Notes: generated by a model from the letters alone, not told the origin. DNA of 64,000 bases from Bactericera cockerelli (GCA_024516035.1 CM044966.1:18623094-18687093); one strand, 5' to 3'; shown: positions 10,691-22,010, numbered from the stretch's first letter. Numbers and translations are program-made.

Positions 10691-10860
10691 GTCAAAGATG
10701 ACAAGGCGACACCAATAGCTCAGGCAGAAATGTCACCAAGTCTAAACATAGACTCTGGCGAATGTTTGAAATGCAATATATGTATCACAAATTACAATGT
10801 ATATACAAAATGTATAGCACTTGATGCAAATAAATTAAAAATTACAAACGATTCTCAGAA

Positions 10861-11040
10861 AGGGTTGGGTGGAAGAGATTGCCACAGGCAATAACCCCGC
10901 CCTTTCGGTAGGACATTCGCTTTATTCTCTCTTTTGTTTTTTGTTCAATCTATTTATTTTTTCTCTATAATTTAATTGTATTTTACTATATATATTTTAC
11001 TTTGTCTTACCTAATAAAGCATAATATAATATTAATAACT
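10861..11040 (+). repeat. LINE-like 3' tail
   Basis: The segment starts GGGTTGGGTGGAAGAGATTG, contains a small hairpin (TTGCC...GGCAA) and ends at a polyadenylation-like CTAATAAAGC. The same tail recurs at 20.8, 21.8, 30.9, 46.6 (minus), 50.5 and 62.5 (minus) kb. It is probably the conserved 3' end of a LINE, borrowed by SINEs. Confidence 0.65.
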
Positions 11041-11157
11041 GAACACAGTGAGGGAGCGCAACGACCACACTAAGTGAGCTTCTGTTTAAACAGATTCGAA
11101 TCCCGGTTAGGTCTAAATTTGGTTACAAACAACAGTAACCAAATTTAGAATACAAAT

Positions 11158-11600
11158 GTGCACTAGTAGTCAAGTGGTTAACACGCTAGTCTATAAATCC
11201 AGGGATCCGTTGGTTCGAATCCCAGCCAGTGCATGAATTTTCCCTCATTAATTTGAGTTTTGAGGGTCACCTCATACCTCGTGAGGAAAAATGAGTGGCG
11301 ACCAGTGGTGAAATTATGGGCACAATAGGATATTAGAGATAATAGAAAATTCTGAACTCACCACTGAAATTGAGATGTTTGGTGGTCGATTTGTGATTTA
11401 AAGGATCTAGCGCATGGATCCATGATCTATGGATTGGATCCCACAATGCTTCAATTTTTTTTTTTTTTTTTTTTTTCATATACTCGAGTATAAGAAAACA
11501 CATAATAATAAGATTCTAAGGGTTATAGGTGGTAGAAAATGCTTTGAGCATCAACCTCGCCAAGTGGTTACCTTCCTCTAAAGAGTATTATTATTATTAT
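11158..11600 (+). repeat. SINE-B copy, interrupted
   Basis: A tRNA-like head (11158-11234) has box A TAGTCAAGTGGTTAACACGC and box B GGTTCGAATCCC. The body is mixed with SINE-E-like sequence, then a T-run of about 18 (ending 11,476). The SINE-B tail (GGTGGTAGAAAATGCTTTGA ... AAGTGGTTACC) follows at 11,520-11,600. Confidence 0.7.
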
Positions 11601-11757
11601 ACCTTATATTATTTTAATTTTATCATGTTTTCTTTTGTTTTTCTACCTAATAGATTTAAGTAATGTGTGTACTTAATTATGTATATTTTTCACAATAAAA
11701 AATCAATTCAATCCAATTTATATCACTCAGAACAACCTTCCACTAAGGAGTGTTGTC

Positions 11758-11972
11758 TGTCCCGGTAGCTCAGTGGTAAAGGCGGCACTCTGATGTGAAT
11801 CCAGAGATTCCAGAGGTCGCGGGTTCGAAACCCAGCCCGGACATGACAAGTTATCCTCCCATTTGGGATTTTTACCACATAATAATACGTCTTGGGCTTA
11901 CTGCTGGAATAATGGGACTTTGGTAGTCTTAATCGAGCAGTATAAATAAGGCGATATTATTATTATTATTAT
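11758..11972 (+). repeat. SINE-C copy (tRNA-derived)
   Basis: The head CCCGGTAGCTCAGTGGTAAA with box B GCGGGTTCGAAACCC is followed by a body (CATGACAAGTTATCCTCCCA ... GCAGTATAAATAAGGCGATA) and an ATT-repeat tail. Matching copies lie at 24.47 and 52.81 kb. Confidence 0.8.
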
Positions 11973-12012
11973 TATAACCCCGCCTACCTAGAGGAGTTAT
12001 AACCCCGCCTAC

Positions 12013-12192
12013 CTGGAGGAGGCGTCCAGAGCCTCAGGCGGGGAGGCCGCCCCTGGGTCTGGGGAGGCGTCGCGGGACTTGCTGGGGTGATTCTTGGGCG
12101 GGCGTACGCTCAGCTTGTGTTTGGCGGCGCTGCTATCCAGAAGAGAACCGCCAATTTCCTGCCGGAGCTCTGAGTCATCGAGCTTGGCGCGT
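12013..12192 (-). CDS. Host gene exon 4 (capping-protein-motif-like)
   Basis: A GC-rich 180-nt island on the minus strand has acceptor TTACTCTCCAG (12193-12194) and donor CCTCCAG/GTAGGC (12011-12012). It enters with one base completing a codon, which fits the phase left by the SH3 exon at 20.7 kb, and leaves with two. The frame encodes charged, Ser/Pro-rich sequence including RAKLDDSELRQEIGG and KHKLSVRPPKNHP. The HKLSVRPPK piece resembles the capping-protein-interacting motif (H-x-T-x-x-RPK), although it has Leu for Thr and an extra Pro. The name of the gene is unknown. No further exons to the left were recognised. Confidence 0.65.
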
Positions 12193-12232
12193 CTGGAGAG
12201 TAAGAAAAAGTTGAGAATAATAAAAAAGAAAA

Positions 12233-12352
12233 AAGTTTGAGTAGTTGTGATATCACGAAAGTGATTAACACAAATATATGATAACTTTTTCAACTTACAT
12301 ACAAGACCCATGATTCTCACAAAGGGTTGGGTGGAAGAGATTGCCACAGGCA
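12233..12352 (+). repeat. SINE-A body joined to LINE-like tail
   Basis: GAGTAGTTGTGATATCACGA is followed by the AAAGTGATTAACACAAATAT body. About 30 bp further on comes the LINE-like tail GGGTTGGGTGGAAGAGATTG. This junction suggests SINE-A carries a LINE-derived 3' end. Confidence 0.6.
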
Positions 12353-12446
12353 ATAAACCTAGGACGTTAAATCAAATAAAATCGTTGGCGTTAGGAAGGG
12401 TATCCAGCCGTAGAAAAAGTTGAGCTATCATATTTGTGTGTATATG

Positions 12447-13063
12447 ATCCCCCAAAAAACACTTTGTGTAAAAATAGTCGTCAAGTGTTGGAATGATTAA
12501 AAAGAACTGATATCAAAAACGTCAATTTTCTATGTTTAGAGGAAATATTTTTCACGTAATAAGTCTCTTGATAATTCAACCAAAATAATAGCCTCACAAC
12601 AACAATACACCTTTGAGCAAACTTCGATTTGGTATTTTGAGAATTTAACCAAAAAATAGCCACACAACAAAACAATGCTCTTGTAAGAACAATCTTGCAA
12701 TATTACATAACCACGTCCTTGACTACTGCACACTGTTTTGTTAGCAACGTACTTCACATAAATTTCAGAACAAAACAGAGTGCAGTCAAGGACGTGGTTC
12801 TGTAATTATGCAAGATTGTTCTTACAAGAGCATTGTTTTTGTTGTGTGGCTATTTTTTGGTTAAATTCTCAAAATACCAAATCGAAGTTTGCTCAAAGGT
12901 GTATTGTTGTTGTGAGGCTATTATTTTGGTTGAATTATCAAGAGACTTATTACGTGAAAAATATTTCCTCTAAACATAGAAAATTGACGTTTTTGATATC
13001 AGTTCTTTTTAATCATTCCAACACTTGACGACTATTTTTACACAAAGTGTTTTTTGGGGGATA
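12447..13063. repeat. Long inverted repeat, ~295-bp arms
   Basis: Arms at about 12,447-12,742 and 12,769-13,063 are reverse complements over nearly their full length, with a spacer of about 26 bp. Differences are a few single bases and a 2-bp indel. The outer ends read CCCCCAAAAAACAC and its complement. No convincing frame is present: the open frames on both strands simply mirror each other. It is either a foldback transposon or a hairpin RNA source. Confidence 0.92.
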
Positions 13064-13399
13064 TCACTACTTTTTGATTTAATTGATTTTCATATGATAG
13101 TTGAAATAAAAACTTGTCAACAATCAACAGATAAAAGAAAAAAGACTTTTAATTAAAGGATGTTGATCTTTTGATTCAAGGAGAAAAATAAATGATATAA
13201 AAAAAAACTTTGAAAAGATGCTGAAAGAATATTTCACGGTACTTGCTGGAGAGAGGAGAAATCTTGAGATAACAGGTGTATTCCTTATTGAGTGGCACTA
13301 GATAGCGCTCAGCAATTTTGTTGATCTTTTCAAATTTTTAAACCCACTGCTAGATTCATTAACAGAAAAGTACCCCGTTTCAGTATTGTTGGCAATAAT

Positions 13400-14235
13400 T
13401 AGAGATGGGTGATACCGAGTATTTCATAGAACCTGTACTTCAGTAATCGATTACATAAAAGTACTGAGTATTTACCGAGGTTCTTTTGTACTTGGTTTTT
13501 GAGATTCTGCGAGCGGATGTAAATGGAATAGTGGATTCGAGTAATCACTCAAGAACTAAGTTCAAAGCACCGTACACTAACTAAATCTCACAATTTTGCA
13601 TTCAGAATGTTTACAGGAGACGAATCTCGATTCACAAAATTTGTTGGGTGTTTTAGTTTCAAGTGTTTCAATAGATTAGAAGCTCCACCTCCTATTTTAT
13701 AACCTGAATTAAATAATGTACATTTCCCTAAACCGTCAATTGTTTGACAAAGAAGTTTCAAATAGAAGACTTGGTTCTACGAGACAAAAAAAAATATTAG
13801 GACACCGACAGTCTGAATATTATTCCTAGATAATATCGGAATAATGAAGTACCTCTCTCTGCTGTACCCAGTTCTAGAGATGGGTATTTGGGTATTATTG
13901 TAATACCGATTATTTCATAGAACCGGTACCCGGTATGGTACCCGGCCCAGGCGTGTAATACCAAGTTTTTAATAAAAACGGTACCCGCCTACTACGTACG
14001 ATACGTCGGTACTCGGTCCCAGTGTGTAATACCGAGTATTTCATAAAATCGGTACCCAGTACGGTATGCGGATCCAGTGTGTTATACCGTCACCAGTGTT
14101 GTACCCAGTACGGGTACAGGTACCTATAGCAAAATTTTGTACCCGGTATGGGACCGGGTACCTAATTTTATTACTCGTATGTACCCGGTGCGGGTACTTT
14201 TTTAATTGTACCCGGTATTTTTTTGGGTACTTTTC
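13400..14235. repeat. Decayed repeat rich in GGTACC-type palindromes
   Basis: Two starts with TAGAGATGGG (near 13,403 and 13,876), a sequence often seen at hAT ends, are followed by repeated TAATACCGA(T/G)TATTTCATA and many GGTACC or CGGTACCCGG motifs. The GGTACC density is highest at 13,920-14,220. No intact frame is seen. Confidence 0.5.
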
Positions 14236-14570
14236 GGGTACTTTATCCTTATCTATAGTAAGTATAGTAATAAGATTTGTCTATATTATTTTAACTGTGG
14301 AGGACAAAGTCTTGTCATTAGAATACCACCTAACAACCAAACTGAATAAAATACCAAATTGATGGTTAGCCTTTAATGAGGTCTTGAACTCCAAGTTCCA
14401 GGTTAAAAGTCTAGTAAGCTAGATTTTATTTTTATTTAAAATTATTATTAATGTTAATGTATTATTATTATTATTATCATCATCACAATCAAGAAATAAA
14501 AAGATACATTTATTAAAAATAAGGCTTGCACCTTTTTAATTTAAGTATGAATTTGTGAACAAAAATAACT

Positions 14571-14732
14571 AGAATGTAGAAAAAATAGTATTCTATCTTA
14601 TAAAACAAATTTGAAGAAAATCGGTTAAGCGGTTTTGAAGATACAAGTGATTTAGTCGAAAAAAATCAAAATTGCCAGGTGTATACAATGTGAAACAATC
14701 ACGAGGAAGTATTGTGTCCATAATTAGCAGTG
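14571..14732 (+). repeat. Hairpin-ended element, 3' part only
   Basis: This stretch matches the last ~160 bp of the copies at 44.8 and 50.9 kb, including GAAGAAAATCGGTTAAGC and the end GGAAGTATTGTGTCCATAAT. The 5' hairpin end is missing. Confidence 0.7.
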
Positions 14733-14861
14733 TTTTTTTATTTATATTTATAATGTAGGTACATATTTGTAAATTTTGAATGAGATCTATGTAATTTACG
14801 ATTCATAATACAAAAGCATTGATCAAAAGAAATGCTTTATTTAGACTGTCAGTTGTCAGTG

Positions 14862-15095
14862 GCCAGCCTCCGTGGCGTAATGGTTGTAACTACTGCCCGT
14901 AGTTCAGACATTTCGTTCGATTCCCAGTTGTTCCAGACTTTTCTAATATTTTTTTCCCCTCTAAACACGTCAGTCTGTAATTTACCCAGGCTGGGCGAGT
15001 TAAATGTAGGTAGCTGGAACGATTCCCAGCAAATGCAGGGTAAAACCCCCCGTCCTGACTAGTTCAATTCAGGACGTTAAAACCAAATACAATCA
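14862..15095 (+). repeat. SINE-F copy (tRNA-like head, 'ACGTTAAA' end)
   Basis: The head is CTCCGTGGCGTAATGGTTGT with TTCGTTCGATTCCCAG. The body includes ACCCAGGCTGGGCGAG, GGTAGCTGG..GATTCCCAGC, GGGTAAAACCCCC and CAGGACGTTAAA. The same body is used behind 5S-like heads elsewhere in the window. Confidence 0.7.
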
Positions 15096-16950
15096 ACTGG
15101 TCACAATTGTTTTAAAATGAGGTTGGTGTGATTGGTGCTTCTTTTGTGGAACTTCAACCAGTAATAATGAAGAAAAAACATACCTATTTAATCTTAAAAT
15201 CCATTAACAATAATTCATTAATAATCAACTAGTGTTTTAACCTTGTATTGAAAAATTAGTTATGAACTCGTTAAATAACGGACAACTTTGTTTAGTGGTT
15301 TTGTTTACAATACAATTTGAATTATAATATGTACCTAAGTACATGGTAGGTAGATGGAAATTCGATCTTGGTAAAATAAAGAGGGAAATGAAAGTGTCGA
15401 GTATTATTGTATGTTCCGACATTGCCTCTTACTATGGCAAGAAATGTTGACCCATATATTTGCCTAACTTCGAGTTACTAAACATGGTGTCAATTCAGCA
15501 TAATCAATTGGTAGGTATAAACAGAAGAAGTGAGACATTATGCTAGATAATACATTTAATAATTATAAATTAATAAGCAAGCATATATCCATGGAACAAA
15601 AAATGCAACTTATATCATGTTACAATGTTACATACATAGGTAGATGGATAATTAGATTGTGACAAATCAATGTTGATCGAGTTAAACCATACTCACTTCG
15701 TTCGAAATTAAACGTTGATAGGAGTTTGACGCAAACTACCAACTACTGTTTTTTTTCTCGGACATCCAAAGTACAGAGTAAAAAAAAATATACCTAGCCG
15801 AGATTCGAACCCAGGTCACCTCGCAAACTTTGTGTTTTACCTACACTAGTCGACGACCACAGAGACTGCTCAATAGGTACATAATATTTTATTATAATTT
15901 ATCATTGTTTTGATCTATTTTAATCAATATTTTTCCTCTTACTGGCTAATACTTTATACACTTCTCATAATATAGACCTAGTTTACCTCTTGATGTAGAA
16001 ATCTCTGAATAAAGTTATAAAACGTTATTATTCCCTGACTGATAACTCAGTCTGCTGGCAGCTTGGGTGAAGCAAAGGTGATTGGTTTTCCACCCATATT
16101 TTAAGTTATATGTGAGACGAAGATTTTTTGTTACTCTCATAAATCTTATATCAGTTTTTTATTTTTATGTCTCACACTGTCGCTGATTTTTCTAACATTT
16201 TATTTACATCGTAGTATATTTCTGCGTAATTAGACCTTTAGAAAGAACCTTCAGTCATCAACTTGGAATAAATAGGCGTGGCTCCAGGGTTCATTTTAGA
16301 TATTCCTTTAGATGGCTTTAAATACTTTTCTACTTGTTTCAACCATCTGAAATTAAGTGATCTCATTCCCTTTGACTAGACCTTTCTAAAAACACCAGAA
16401 ATACTACTCTAGGATAATAATAGACAGCTCTGGGCTCCATAATAAGTATTCCTTTCAAAGGGTATAACTCAAGTTTGGTAAAGTGTAATACTTTAGTTAT
16501 ATTTTTATATTTTTTCCTATGATAAGGCCTTTCGAAAAATACCACAGTCGCAGCTCCAAGATAACCAGGGGCGGCTCTGTGCAACTTTCCCGTTTTATTT
16601 TAGAAGGCTATATCTCCTATCCTATAAAAAATAAAAATCTGTAGCGCCAAGTTAAAAACCTTTTTTCAGTGCGCTAACCCACTCGGTCACGGTCATGGAC
16701 TTTATCGTTCAGAATGAAAACAAAGAACTGACAGAATAGTACAATGCCTAGCGCGCTAACTCACTCTGCCACGGTGACTACTGGTATGATCATGCAGTTG
16801 AAAGCGATGTTAAATTTTTGTTTAAAAGAACGCTTGCATACGAGTCTGCAACCATGTCGACATTTTCATCTTTACTATTCAAGGTCCAAAACCCAACTGA
16901 CCAAATTTCGTATTGTGCGCATGACACACACTTTCCCTCTTCTCTTAGGG
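15096..16950. other. Repeat-decayed intergenic or intronic DNA
   Basis: No gene is seen. A tRNA-like head on the minus strand lies at about 15,795-15,868 (box B complement GATTCGAACCCAGG). 16,240-16,600 holds repeated fragments with AGACCTTT(C)TAAAAA and GGCTC(C/T)G motifs. Short SINE-E head fragments sit at 16,670-16,700 and 16,745-16,785. Confidence 0.5.
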
Positions 16951-17115
16951 TTGCAATATCGAAACGAAAATATCGATATTAGGTATATCGATAATATCGA
17001 AACCATAATATCGATATCCGATATTAGAAGACTTCTCTCCCTTTACAATTCGATATTTCGTTACATAATATCGTTACATAATATCGTTACACAATATCGT
17101 TACATAAGTTCGTTA
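16950..17115. repeat. Clustered ATCGAT and 'ATATCGTTACATA' motifs
   Basis: Sequence variants of TATCGATA recur at 16,965-17,030. They are followed by four to five tandem copies of TTACATAATATCG-type units to about 17,115. No gene is visible. Confidence 0.5.
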
Positions 17116-17824
17116 CATAATTTTGGTTATGTGCCAGAGCAAAGACATGAAAATGTCAATAAATACTTGAAACTATAAAAGGTATGCAGAGATCAAAATT
17201 CCCTTTTCAAAAACGTATCTCACGTCTTTCCACGATAATCACACGTTGCTGTACCCTTGACAGAAAATTGGTCTGAAAAAAAAAAAAAAAAAAAAAACCC
17301 GTATGAATAATTTCATGAAATTCAAGATTTTCGGCGTGGCCAGTAAACGACTTTAACTGTACGTAGGAACCTCGCGCTTTCGTGAAACACAATCTATTTT
17401 CGCGTCTCATTACGAATTTAAAATAAAAATTGATAAAAGTTAGCGTTAAGTGGGCGAAAACAATAAAACAAAATACATATAAACTCTGTTTCGTGTTAAT
17501 ATAGGCCGGGTGGCTGGCGCTACTTGACGAGCGCTCGCCTCCCGGCGAGCTTGATAGGCATTATCACTACCCTTGATCAAACTTTGTTTATATTTAATTA
17601 ATTATACCTTTTGACTGTACCTGTATATAAAAAATTGTAAATAAAGATTGATCTAAATTGTTGTTGAATAATATATTTATTTTTTTAATTTTTCTCCTTC
17701 TTCTTCTTATACTGTGTCTTATCCCGCTCAAGCAGGATTAACGTTGTTCAACCTCATGGTTCAGGTTGATTAAATAAATAAAGTTTTTATTGCAAATAAT
17801 CTATACTTATAAAAGAGAGTTTCA

Positions 17825-19880
17825 CTCACTGACTGACTGACTGACTGACTGACTGACTCACTGATTCATCACTGTTTCTCCGAATTGGTAAGTCCTAGGA
17901 AGCTGAAATTTGGTGGGTAGCTTTGTCTTACAGTCTAGATGTGCAATAAGACGGGATTTTTCGAAATTCCCACTACAACACCTGCCATTGGCGAAAAAGG
18001 ACTTTTTACTTTCACCGCTATTTCTCCACATTGATAAATCCCAGAAAGTTCAAATTTGGTAGGTAGCTTTGTCTTATAGTCTAGATGTGCAATAAGACGG
18101 AATTTTTCGAAATTCCCACTACAACACCTGCCATTGGCGAAAAAGGACTTTTTACTTTTACCGCTATTTCTCCACATTGATAAATCCCAGAAAGTTCAAA
18201 TTTGGTAGGTAGCTTTGTCTTATAGTCTAGATGTGCAATAAGACGGGATTTTTCGAAATTCCCACTACAACACCTGCCATTGGCGAAAAAGGACTTTTTA
18301 CTTTCACCGCTATTTCCCCGCATTGATAAATCCGAGAAAGTTCAAATTTGGTAGGTAGCTTAGTTTTATAGTTTAGATGTGCGATTAGACGGGATATTTC
18401 GAAATTCTCACTACAACACCTCTCATTAGCGAAAAAGGACTTTTTACTTTCACCGCTATTTCTCCGCATTGATAAATCCGAGAAAGTTCAAATTTGGTAG
18501 GTAGCTTTGTCTTATAGTTTAGATGTGCGATTAGACGGGATTTTTCGAAATTCCCACTACAACACCTGCCATTGGCGAAAAAGGACTTTTTACTTTCACC
18601 GCTATGTCTCCACATTGATAAATCCCAGAAAGTTCAAATTTGGTAGGTAGCTTTGTCTTATAGTTTAGATGTGCGATTAGACGGGATTTTTCGAAATTCC
18701 CACTACAACACCTGCCATTGGCGAAAAAGGACTTTTTACTTTCACCGCTATGTCTCCACATTGATAAATCCCAGAAAGTTCAAATTTGGTAGGTAGCTTT
18801 GTCTTATAGTCTAGATGTGCAATAAGACGGGATTTTTCGAAATTCCCACTACAACACCTGCCATTGGCGAAAAAGGACTTTTTACTTTCACCGCTATTTC
18901 TCCGCATTGATAAATCCCAGAAAGTTCAAATTTGTCTTATAGTCTAGATGTGCAATAAGACGGGATTTTTCGAAATTCCCACTACAACACCTGCCATTGG
19001 CGAAAAAGGACTTTTTACTTTCACCGCTATTTCTCCGCATTGATAAATCCGAGAAAGTTCAAATTCGGTAGGTAGCTTTTTTCATATAGTCTAGATGTGC
19101 AATAAGACGGAATTTTTAGAAATTCCCACTACAACACCTGGCCAATGGCGAAAAAGGATTTTTTGTTTTCACCGCTATTTCTCCGCATTGATAAATCCGA
19201 GAAAGTTCAAATTCGGTAGGTAGCTTTGTCTTATAGTTTAGATGTGCAATTAGACGGGATTTTTCGAAACTCCTACTACAACACCTCTCATCAGCGAAAA
19301 AGGACTTTTAACTTTCACCGCTATTTCTCCGCATTAATAAATCCGAGAAAGTTCAAATTTGGTATTTATGTTTGTCTTATTGTCTGAATCTGCAAAATTG
19401 GGCTTTTCGAAACTCCCACTACAACATCTGCCATTGGCGAAAAAGGAAAATTTACTTCCACTACTTTTCTCCGCACTGGTAAGTCCGAAGAAGTCCAAAT
19501 TTGGTATGTAGGTTTTTTTACAGTCTAGATGTGCATTTGGATGGGATTTTTTTAAAACTCCCACTACAACACCTGTCTATTACTCCATATTGGTAAGCCC
19601 TAAAAAGTTCAAATTTGGTGTGTAGGTTCGTTTTACGGTCTAGATGTGCATTTGGATGGGATTTTTTTAAAACTCCCACTACAACACCTGTCTATTACTA
19701 AATATTAGTAAGCCCTAAAAAGTTCAAATTTGGTGTGTAGGTTCGTTTTACGGTCTAGATGAGAAATTAGACACAATTTTTTCGAAATTTCCACTACAAC
19801 AACTGCCTGTTACTCCGTATTGGTAAGTCCAAAAATGTTCCAATTTGGTGTGTAGGTTATTTTTCGCTCTAGATTTTCAA
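17825..19880. repeat. Tandem array 2, 146-bp monomer, after a (CTGA)n
   Basis: A (CTGA)n stretch at 17,825-17,862 leads into units marked by (C/T)TAGATGTGC at 17935, 18081, 18227, 18373, 18519, 18665 and 18811 (exactly 146 apart). Further units follow at 18944, 19091, 19238 and 19384, and then shorter 114-141-bp units to about 19,869. The motifs AAAGTTCAAATTTGGTAGGT and CACTACAACACCTGCCATTG repeat in each unit. Open frames of about 80 codons stepped by 146 bp on the minus strand are by-products of the array. Confidence 0.94.
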
Positions 19881-19892
19881 TTAGACGGACCT

Positions 19893-20205
19893 CAATACAC
19901 TACGGTCATGCCTCAATACACTACGATCATGCCTCAATACACTACGTTCATGCCTCAATACACTACGGTCATGCCTCAATACACTACGTTCATGCCTCAA
20001 TACACTACGTTCATGCCTCAATATAGTATAGTATAATAGTACTTTATTTAGACTGTCGGCTCGAGACAGGTAGTCCCATTACGCTAACAGTTTATACTAC
20101 GGCCATGCCTCAATACACTACGGTCATGCCTCAATACACACTACGGCCATGCGTCAATACACTACGGTCATGCCTCAATACACTACGGCCATGCCTCGGC
20201 CCGCA
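19893..20205. repeat. 21-bp minisatellite, interrupted
   Basis: Units of CCTCAATACACTACG(G/T)TCATG repeat about seven times at 19,890-20,028. After a ~70-bp interruption they resume at 20,098-20,200. The 21-bp period gives an artificial MPQYTT(V/F) heptad frame. Confidence 0.9.
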
Positions 20206-20267
20206 AAGCGGGCGACAGCCCGCTATTGTTCACATAAAATTACAAAGTCAAAGTAATACAAAATTTT

Positions 20268-20269
<2 letters not shown>

Positions 20270-20310
<41 letters not shown>

Positions 20311-20575
20311 GGCTGGATACCCTTCCTAACGCCAACGATTTTATTTGATTTAACGTCCTGGATTAGGACGGGGGTCGCTGGGAATCATACCAGCTACCCA
20401 CATTGACCTCACCCAGCCTGGGTAGGGCCGGAGGTGCCAGCTTCACAGCCCTCACATGTACGGAGGGAACAGAATTTTCTGTAAAAAATCTGCTCCGACC
20501 GGGGATTGAACTCAGCATCTATGGACTACGGGCAGTAGTCACAACCGTTACGCCACGGAGTCTGGCGTAATGTTT
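20270..20575 (-). repeat. SINE-F copy with long poly(A) tail
   Basis: On the minus strand the tRNA-like head (complement near 20,520-20,572) and the shared body are followed by a run of 39 A (plus-strand T at 20,270-20,308). This is the mark of poly(A)-primed retroposition. The uninterrupted tail suggests a young copy. Confidence 0.75.
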
Positions 20576-20654
20576 CATAGACAAATTTAATAAGTTTCCT
20601 ACTGCAATGACAGTCGGTAAAACGAGTACAAAGCTCAGTTTATTGCTCACTCAC

Positions 20655-20788
20655 TTGGATTCCGGGTCAGGCGACTTCTGGATGAGCACAACTCTCTCTC
20701 CCTTTTTGAGTCGCAGTCCATCCTCTTTCTCCGCTCCCTCGGGATTGTAGTCCCGGATGGTTGTGTAGATCACGGTGTGCCCGCTCGA
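20655..20788 (-). CDS. Host gene exon 3, SH3-like domain
   Basis: The minus-strand exon has acceptor TTTGGATTTCAG (AG at 20789-20790) and donor CCAA/GTGAGT (GT at 20653-20654). Read in frame 0 from its first base it encodes 44 residues, including HTVIYTTIRDYNPEGAEK and EDGLRLKKGERVVLIQ. The (Y/I)RDY, GLRLKKGE and VVLI pattern matches the first half of an SH3 domain (ALYDY ... LSFKKGD ... VL). The second half of the SH3 (WW...GLIPSNY) is not in this exon and was not found, so another exon may be missing. The exon starts at phase 0, as left by the exon at 57.8 kb, and ends with two bases of a codon, as the 12.1-kb exon requires. SH3 domains bind proline-rich partners. Confidence 0.75.
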
Positions 20789-20814
20789 CTGAAATCCAAA
20801 ACAATAATAATAAT

Positions 20815-20985
20815 AAGGGTTGGGTGGAAGAGATTGCCACAGGCAATAACCCCGCCCTTTAGGTAGGACATTTCTCTCTTTTTTTCCTTCTTGTATATTT
20901 GTTTAAGCTTCTTGTTTTTCTTTATATTTCATTGTGTTCTACTGTATATATTTTTTGTTCTACCTAATAAAACTTAAAAAAAAAA
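20815..20985 (+). repeat. LINE-like 3' tail
   Basis: Begins GGGTTGGGTGGAAGAGATTG and ends at CTAATAAAACTT plus an A-run. It is the same family as 10,861-11,040. Confidence 0.65.
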
Positions 20986-21019
20986 AAAATAATAATAAAT
21001 TTATTTTATACTTCGTAGC

Positions 21020-21135
21020 ACCGGAATGCAAGAAGATTGGCAGGGCTTAGCTCAAGTTAGAGATGAATGGAAGAGTCTGATGCCACAAGTCAAGGACCCT
21101 CTAGTAATGACCTCTAGTAATTATTTTATTGAATA
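21020..21135 (+). pseudogene. Possible LINE ORF2 tail remnant
   Basis: A short plus-strand stretch reads as QEDWQGLAQVRDEWKSLM before a stop. This resembles the tryptophan/arginine-rich end of some LINE reverse transcriptases. It is too short for certainty. Confidence 0.3.
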
Positions 21136-21254
21136 AAAATAGAATTTAAATACAAAAATTAATATTGAGCATAAAAAACGTTATTACATTTAAACTTATT
21201 GATTGATTCATAATTGAAATATAAAATGGACCGTAATTATAAAATACTTTCCTT

Positions 21255-21475
21255 ATAATAATAACACTCTTTGTGGAAGGTAACCACCAGGCGAGGTTAA
21301 TGTTCAAAGCATTTTCTACCACCTAAGCCTCCGAGTTTTATTATTATGTGGTCACAAACTGAAATTAATGAGAAAAAATTCATGCTCTGTGTGGGATTCG
21401 AACCAACGGATAAGCTACCTGGACTACCGGACTCTCGCGTAAACCACTTGACTACCAATGACCACCAGTGAACTA
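21255..21475 (-). repeat. SINE-B copy
   Basis: The complement of the SINE-B tail (CACTCTTTGTGGAAGGTAAC) starts the copy. The complement of the B box (GGGATTCGAACC) and of the head (AACCACTTGACTACC) end it, in the correct order for a near-full copy on the minus strand. Confidence 0.8.
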
Positions 21476-21825
21476 ATGTATATGTTAGAGGAGCTATTAA
21501 TAAAAAGAAAAGATCAGCTTTATGAATATCCAAGTACCATTTACTTCCAAAGAAGAAAAAGCATTTCCCTTTTTTTTCAAGGAAAGGAATTGAGTTCAAA
21601 ATTTTAAGAATGTCGACTGAAGCAATTCCTACGAATTTTGCAAGAAAAACCTTTGCTTCTCTTTATGAATACGGACCAGAGGCTGGCGGGGGGCGTTCAA
21701 CAGGGAGAAGACCTGAATCTCGGACCAGTGAGAAAGCTAGTGTCGAGGGCATGTTGAATACTCGTTCACTGCTTTAAAAGTTAACATAAATCTTACGTTA
21801 TTTTTATTTTATAATGACCTTATTT

Positions 21826-22010
21826 TGGGTGGAAGAGAATGCCACGGGCAATAACCCCGCTTTTTAGGTAGGACATTAGCTTCATTCTCTTTTTTGTTCC
21901 TGTTTCTTTGTTCAATCTATTTATTTTTTCTTTATAATTTCATTGAATTTTACTATATTTATATTTGTCTTACCCAATAAAGCATACTAAGTATAATAAT
22001 GATTTTTTTA
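21826..22010 (+). repeat. LINE-like 3' tail
   Basis: GGGTGGAAGAGAATGCCACG through CCAATAAAGCATAC, the same family as 10,861-11,040. The neighbouring 21,480-21,825 holds no recognisable gene. Confidence 0.6.

Noticed and set aside
12481..13028. Mirror-image frames of 64-82 codons on both strands
   Set aside because: They arise from the two arms of the inverted repeat and give the same peptides on opposite strands.
17935..18907. Overlapping minus-strand frames of ~76-80 codons stepped by 146 bp
   Set aside because: They are products of the 146-bp tandem array, with no start context and no coding pattern beyond the repeat.
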